From Pseudomonadota bacterium (GTDB taxonomy: Bacteria > Pseudomonadota > Alphaproteobacteria > SMXQ01), in NCBI GenBank assembly GCA_022562375.1, contig JADFPK010000064.1:1-9224 (forward strand): a stretch of 9,224 nt of DNA, in the 5' to 3' direction. Positions 6,549 to 9,224 of this stretch are shown piece after piece (position 1 is the first letter of the stretch; each line of letters starts with the position of its first letter). The notes beneath the pieces are model-generated. The model saw only the letters and a program-made list of their open reading frames with translations, did not search any database and was not told where the DNA came from. The translations under genes were made by a program, and so were the position numbers.

Positions 6549-6565
6549 TCAAGCAGGCCGGCTTC
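6530..6565. repeat. 18-bp tandem repeat at the 3' end of holA
   Basis: TTCAAGCAGGCCGG occurs at 6530-6543 and 6548-6561, a period of 18 bp with 15 of 18 matches across the units. On the minus strand each copy encodes R-P-A-stop in the holA frame. The copy at 6548-6565 contains the actual holA stop codon (6549-6551), and the other provides a second in-frame TGA at 6531-6533. Confidence 0.8.
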
Positions 6566-7610
6566 GCCCGGACCCGGACCGCCTGGCATCGTAAGCGATC
6601 CTCATCAAAGCACGGGCGCAGATGGCGCCGGCCGGCATGCCGGTGGTCTTGCAATCGGCCTCGGCGCGGGTCAGCGACGCCAGGACGGCGGCGAGGCGTT
6701 CGGGAGGCCACTGCTGGAGTTGCGCCTGGAAGTTCGTTTTTCTCTTGAAGAACAGGGGTGGCCGCAGCGCCTTGATCGCCAGGTCCATGGGCTCACCGGC
6801 GGCAATCGTTCCGGATACGTAATGAAGTCTCTGGAAGTGGCGCGCCGTGGCGCGTAGGACGGTGATCGGGCTCGTCCCCTCGAGATAAAGGCGGCACAAG
6901 GTCCGGTCGAGCTCGGCGCGCTTCCCGGTCGCCGCCTGATCGATGAGATCGTCGAGGCCGAGTGCCGCCGAATCGCCGATGCAGGCCTCGGCGTCGGCCA
7001 GGCGGACCTCGCTCTCGCCCCCGACATAAAGCGCCAGCTTGGCGATCTCATTGCGGGTGATCATACGGTCACCGCCAAGATGGGCGCAAAGGTAGGCAAG
7101 GGTCTCGGGCCCGGCGCCGAGGCCGTTCGCCGCCAGTGTTTGGCGAATTATCGCCTCGAGGCCACGCCCTTCGTCGCCGTAGCAGGCAAGCGCAGCGGCG
7201 TTGGGCGCGGCTTCGACCAGGCGGCGCAGCGCCGAGCGCGGCCCGAGCGGGCCCGCCTCGATGACGATCATCGCCCCGTCGTCCCCATCGCGCGCCGGGC
7301 CGTCCTCGAGAATAGGAGCGAGCATCTCACTCAACCTGTCGGTCCCCTGGCGAATGCGCACCACCCGGCGCCCGCCGGTAAGCGACAGCGCCGCCGCTTC
7401 GTCCCCGAGACGCGCCGGATCGTTCCGAAGCTCCCCCGCGCCGATCTCCGAGATGCGAAAGGCATCGTCGAGCGTGCCGGCCACGGCCTCGATAAGGACC
7501 TCCGCCCGCTCCGTCACCAACCCGGAATCGGGTCCGTAGACGAGGACGGCGTGAATCCCGGGCGCGGGCTTCTCCACGAAACCGTCGATTTTACCGGCGG
7601 CGATCTTCAT
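6549..7610 (-). CDS. holA: DNA polymerase III subunit delta HolA
   Basis: HolA is the delta subunit of the clamp loader; it opens the beta sliding clamp and binds it most tightly. The 353-residue product is close to the family length (E. coli about 343). Recognisable features are the N-terminal VLVYGPDSGLVTERAEVL segment, the AAALSLTGGRRVVRI strand-helix-strand typical of delta, the middle LAYLCAHLGGDRMITRNEI with KLALY following, and the C-terminal helical part with PLFFKRKTNFQAQLQQWP. A functional Walker A is not expected in delta and none is seen. The start ATG at 7608-7610 lies 40 nt after the lptE stop. The last residues (RSGSGRSRPA) look poorly conserved and end within an 18-bp tandem repeat. 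It is the third gene of leuS-lptE-holA and convergent with parB. Confidence 0.93.
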   Translation of the reverse strand: MKIAAGKIDGFVEKPAPGIHAVLVYGPDSGLVTERAEVLIEAVAGTLDDAFRISEIGAGELRNDPARLGDEAAALSLTGGRRVVRIRQGTDRLSEMLAPILEDGPARDGDDGAMIVIEAGPLGPRSALRRLVEAAPNAAALACYGDEGRGLEAIIRQTLAANGLGAGPETLAYLCAHLGGDRMITRNEIAKLALYVGGESEVRLADAEACIGDSAALGLDDLIDQAATGKRAELDRTLCRLYLEGTSPITVLRATARHFQRLHYVSGTIAAGEPMDLAIKALRPPLFFKRKTNFQAQLQQWPPERLAAVLASLTRAEADCKTTGMPAGAICARALMRIAYDARRSGSGRSRPA

Positions 7611-7650
7611 GACGCCGGGATTCCCACCGGAAACCGCATGGCGAACGATC

Positions 7651-8172
7651 TCACCGCGGCCGTCTTGCTTGGGAAAAGAAGATCGAGAGCCGGGTCTTGA
7701 TCTTCTCGCTCAATTCGCGGGCGGCCCGGGTGGTGACATCGTTGAGCGCCGCCAAGGTGGCGAAGTCGGACTCGAGGATGTTGTAGCTGTTGGTGGAGCG
7801 GCTGAAACCTTCATACAGTGACCGGCCGGTTCGCCAATCGCGGAGCGTATAGCGCGCCGTAAGGGTGAGGTTGGCGCGGGTGGCGGTCTCGTCCTTGCGG
7901 ATGCCGAGTTCGCGGCGCTGCGTCAGGACTTTGACCTTGAGCCCGTAACGGGGCCGGGCCGCCAGACCTTTGGGATTGAACCGGTCGAGCAGGAAGTTGT
8001 GGAGCTTCTGGCCGGTGCGGTCGGCGATGAGCTCTATTCGGGTCGCCGCCAGCTCCGCCGTCACGCCGGCGTTATGGCGCTCGGAATAAAGCGGCCGGAA
8101 TCCGCAGGCCCCGAGAACGATCAGCAGCGCCAGCGGCAGCGCCAGCGGCGCTGGGCGCCTAAGCCACGACAT
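7651..8172 (-). CDS. lptE: LPS-assembly lipoprotein LptE
   Basis: LptE is an outer-membrane lipoprotein that plugs the LptD barrel and helps deliver lipopolysaccharide to the cell surface. Seen in the 173-residue product: a basic N terminus (RR at 5-6), a hydrophobic signal stretch to about residue 20, and a lipobox L20-G21-A22-C23, so the mature protein would begin at Cys23. Gly at +2 argues against inner-membrane retention. CGFRPLY directly after the cleavage site is typical of alphaproteobacterial LptE. The body contains [20 protein letters not shown] and [13 protein letters not shown] strands, as expected for the fold. The ATG overlaps the end of leuS by 14 nt, with AGGA 6 nt upstream (8179-8182), so translation is probably coupled to leuS. 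Confidence 0.9.
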   Translation of the reverse strand: MSWLRRPAPLALPLALLIVLGACGFRPLYSERHNAGVTAELAATRIELIADRTGQKLHNFLLDRFNPKGLAARPRYGLKVKVLTQRRELGIRKDETATRANLTLTARYTLRDWRTGRSLYEGFSRSTNSYNILESDFATLAALNDVTTRAARELSEKIKTRLSIFFSQARRPR

Positions 8173-9224
8173 TGACGATCCTGTTGGGCACGACGATGAC
8201 CTTGCGGACTCGCTTGCCGGCGGTCGCCGCCGCTACCTTCGGTAATGCCAGGGCCGCCGCTTCCACCTCTTCGCGGGCGGCGTCGCGCGGCAGCTCGATG
8301 GTGCCCCTGAGCTTGCCGTTGACCTGCACCGCCATGGTTACCTTTTCGTCGACGAGCAGCGCCTCGTCCACCTCCGGCCAAGGCATATCCACCATAAGTG
8401 TCTCATGGCCAAGCGCGCGCCACAACTCCTCGGCCAGATGGGGCATCATCGGCGCGATCAGCCGCACCACCGTCTCCAGACCTTCGCGCCGCGTCCCTCC
8501 GTGCTCCCCGTTTCCTGGGGCCATCTCGCCCAGCACATTGGTCAATTCGCGCACCCGGGCGATGGCGCGGTTGAAATGGAACTTCTCGAGGTCGCCGGTT
8601 ACCGCCGCGATGGTCTTGTGAATGGCGCGGCGGATTTCGGACCCCTCGGCGCCGTCTTCCACGGCGGGCGTGCCCGGCGGCGGCAGGGAAGGAAGCGCCT
8701 CGTGGACCAGGCGCCATAACCGCTGGATGTAGCGCGACGCGCCGTCTATCCCTGAATCGGTCCAATCGAGATCCCGTTCCGGCGGGCTGTCCGACAACAT
8801 GAACAGGCGAATGGCGTCGGCGCCGTAAGCATCGATGATCGCCGCCGGGTCGACGACATTCTTGTAGGACTTGCTCATTTTGACCGAACGGCCCACCGTA
8901 ACCGGCGAGCCGTCGGCCGAAAGCACTGTCTTGCCGTCGGCCGTGTGCCGGACCTCGTCCGGGAAAATCCGCCCGCCGTGCTGGTCCCGGTAGGTTTCGT
9001 GGCACACCATGCCCTGGGTCAACAGCCCCGCGAACGGCTCATCGAGATCGAGATAGGAATTGCGGCCGAGCGCCCGGGTGAAGAAGCGGGAGTACAGCAG
9101 GTGCAGGACGGCATGTTCTATGCCACCGATATACTGGTCCACCGGCAGCCAGTAATCGACCGCCCGGCGGTCGAACGGCGCCTCCGCCTGGGGCGAGCAG
9201 AAGCGCGCGAAATACCACGAGGAC
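8159..9224 (-). CDS. leuS: Leucyl-tRNA synthetase LeuS, C-terminal part (5' end outside window)
   Basis: LeuS is the class I synthetase that attaches leucine to tRNA-Leu in the cytoplasm. The frame stays open to the window edge: translating past GTG 9142 gives SSWYFARF and then [12 protein letters not shown], both hallmarks of LeuRS, so that GTG is an internal valine and the start lies beyond 9224. About 354 C-terminal residues are visible. They include the end of the catalytic core, the KMSKS ATP-binding loop (8867-8881), [24 protein letters not shown] leading to the anticodon-binding helical domain, and the small C-terminal domain with [11 protein letters not shown] and [14 protein letters not shown] at the end. 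The HIGH motif and editing domain are not in the window. The TAG stop lies inside lptE. Confidence 0.96.
   Translation of the reverse strand, partial: SSWYFARFCSPQAEAPFDRRAVDYWLPVDQYIGGIEHAVLHLLYSRFFTRALGRNSYLDLDEPFAGLLTQGMVCHETYRDQHGGRIFPDEVRHTADGKTVLSADGSPVTVGRSVKMSKSYKNVVDPAAIIDAYGADAIRLFMLSDSPPERDLDWTDSGIDGASRYIQRLWRLVHEALPSLPPPGTPAVEDGAEGSEIRRAIHKTIAAVTGDLEKFHFNRAIARVRELTNVLGEMAPGNGEHGGTRREGLETVVRLIAPMMPHLAEELWRALGHETLMVDMPWPEVDEALLVDEKVTMAVQVNGKLRGTIELPRDAAREEVEAAALALPKVAAATAGKRVRKVIVVPNRIVNVVA

Noticed and set aside
8159..9142. A complete short LeuS-like protein starting at GTG 9142 on the minus strand
   Set aside because: The same frame continues to the window edge and encodes further LeuRS residues (SSWYFARF), so the GTG is an internal codon of a truncated-by-window gene.

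Overview
This is a GC-rich (roughly two-thirds G+C by eye), gene-dense stretch of chromosome from an alphaproteobacterium. The order mnmE - mnmG - rsmG - parA - parB, convergent with leuS - lptE - holA, is the conserved arrangement next to the chromosome-partitioning locus in that class. The protein sequences suggest a Rhodospirillales-like lineage, but that placement is an inference from gene order and sequence feel, not a search.

Region 1 (1-1397, + strand) is mnmE, which probably starts at a TTG codon at 51. Region 2 (1398-1746) has no gene. It holds a perfect 16-bp parS site just downstream of mnmE, several short palindromes and hairpins, and a good vegetative promoter whose predicted start point falls on the A of the mnmG ATG, so mnmG may be leaderless. 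Region 3 (1747-6459, + strand) is mnmG, rsmG, parA and parB. rsmG and parA overlap by 29 nt and parA and parB by 4 nt. A second perfect parS site is embedded in the rsmG coding sequence. Region 4 (6460-6548) is a short gap between convergent genes. Region 5 (6549-9224, - strand) is the operon leuS (5' part outside the window) - lptE - holA, with leuS and lptE overlapping by 14 nt.

How the genes work together: MnmE and MnmG form the complex that modifies U34 of certain tRNAs. RsmG methylates 16S rRNA. ParA and ParB, with the two parS sites, form the chromosome segregation system. LeuS charges tRNA-Leu, LptE helps insert LPS into the outer membrane, and HolA is the clamp-loader delta subunit. 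All are housekeeping functions.

I do not see an undescribed system, mobile element, CRISPR array or RNA gene here. The points worth a second look are fine-scale: the two perfect parS sites (one doubling as codons of rsmG), a tandem in-frame six-residue duplication in ParA just before Walker B, a low-complexity tail of about 130 residues on ParB beyond its dimerisation domain, the probable leaderless mnmG promoter, and a duplicated stop-codon end on holA.
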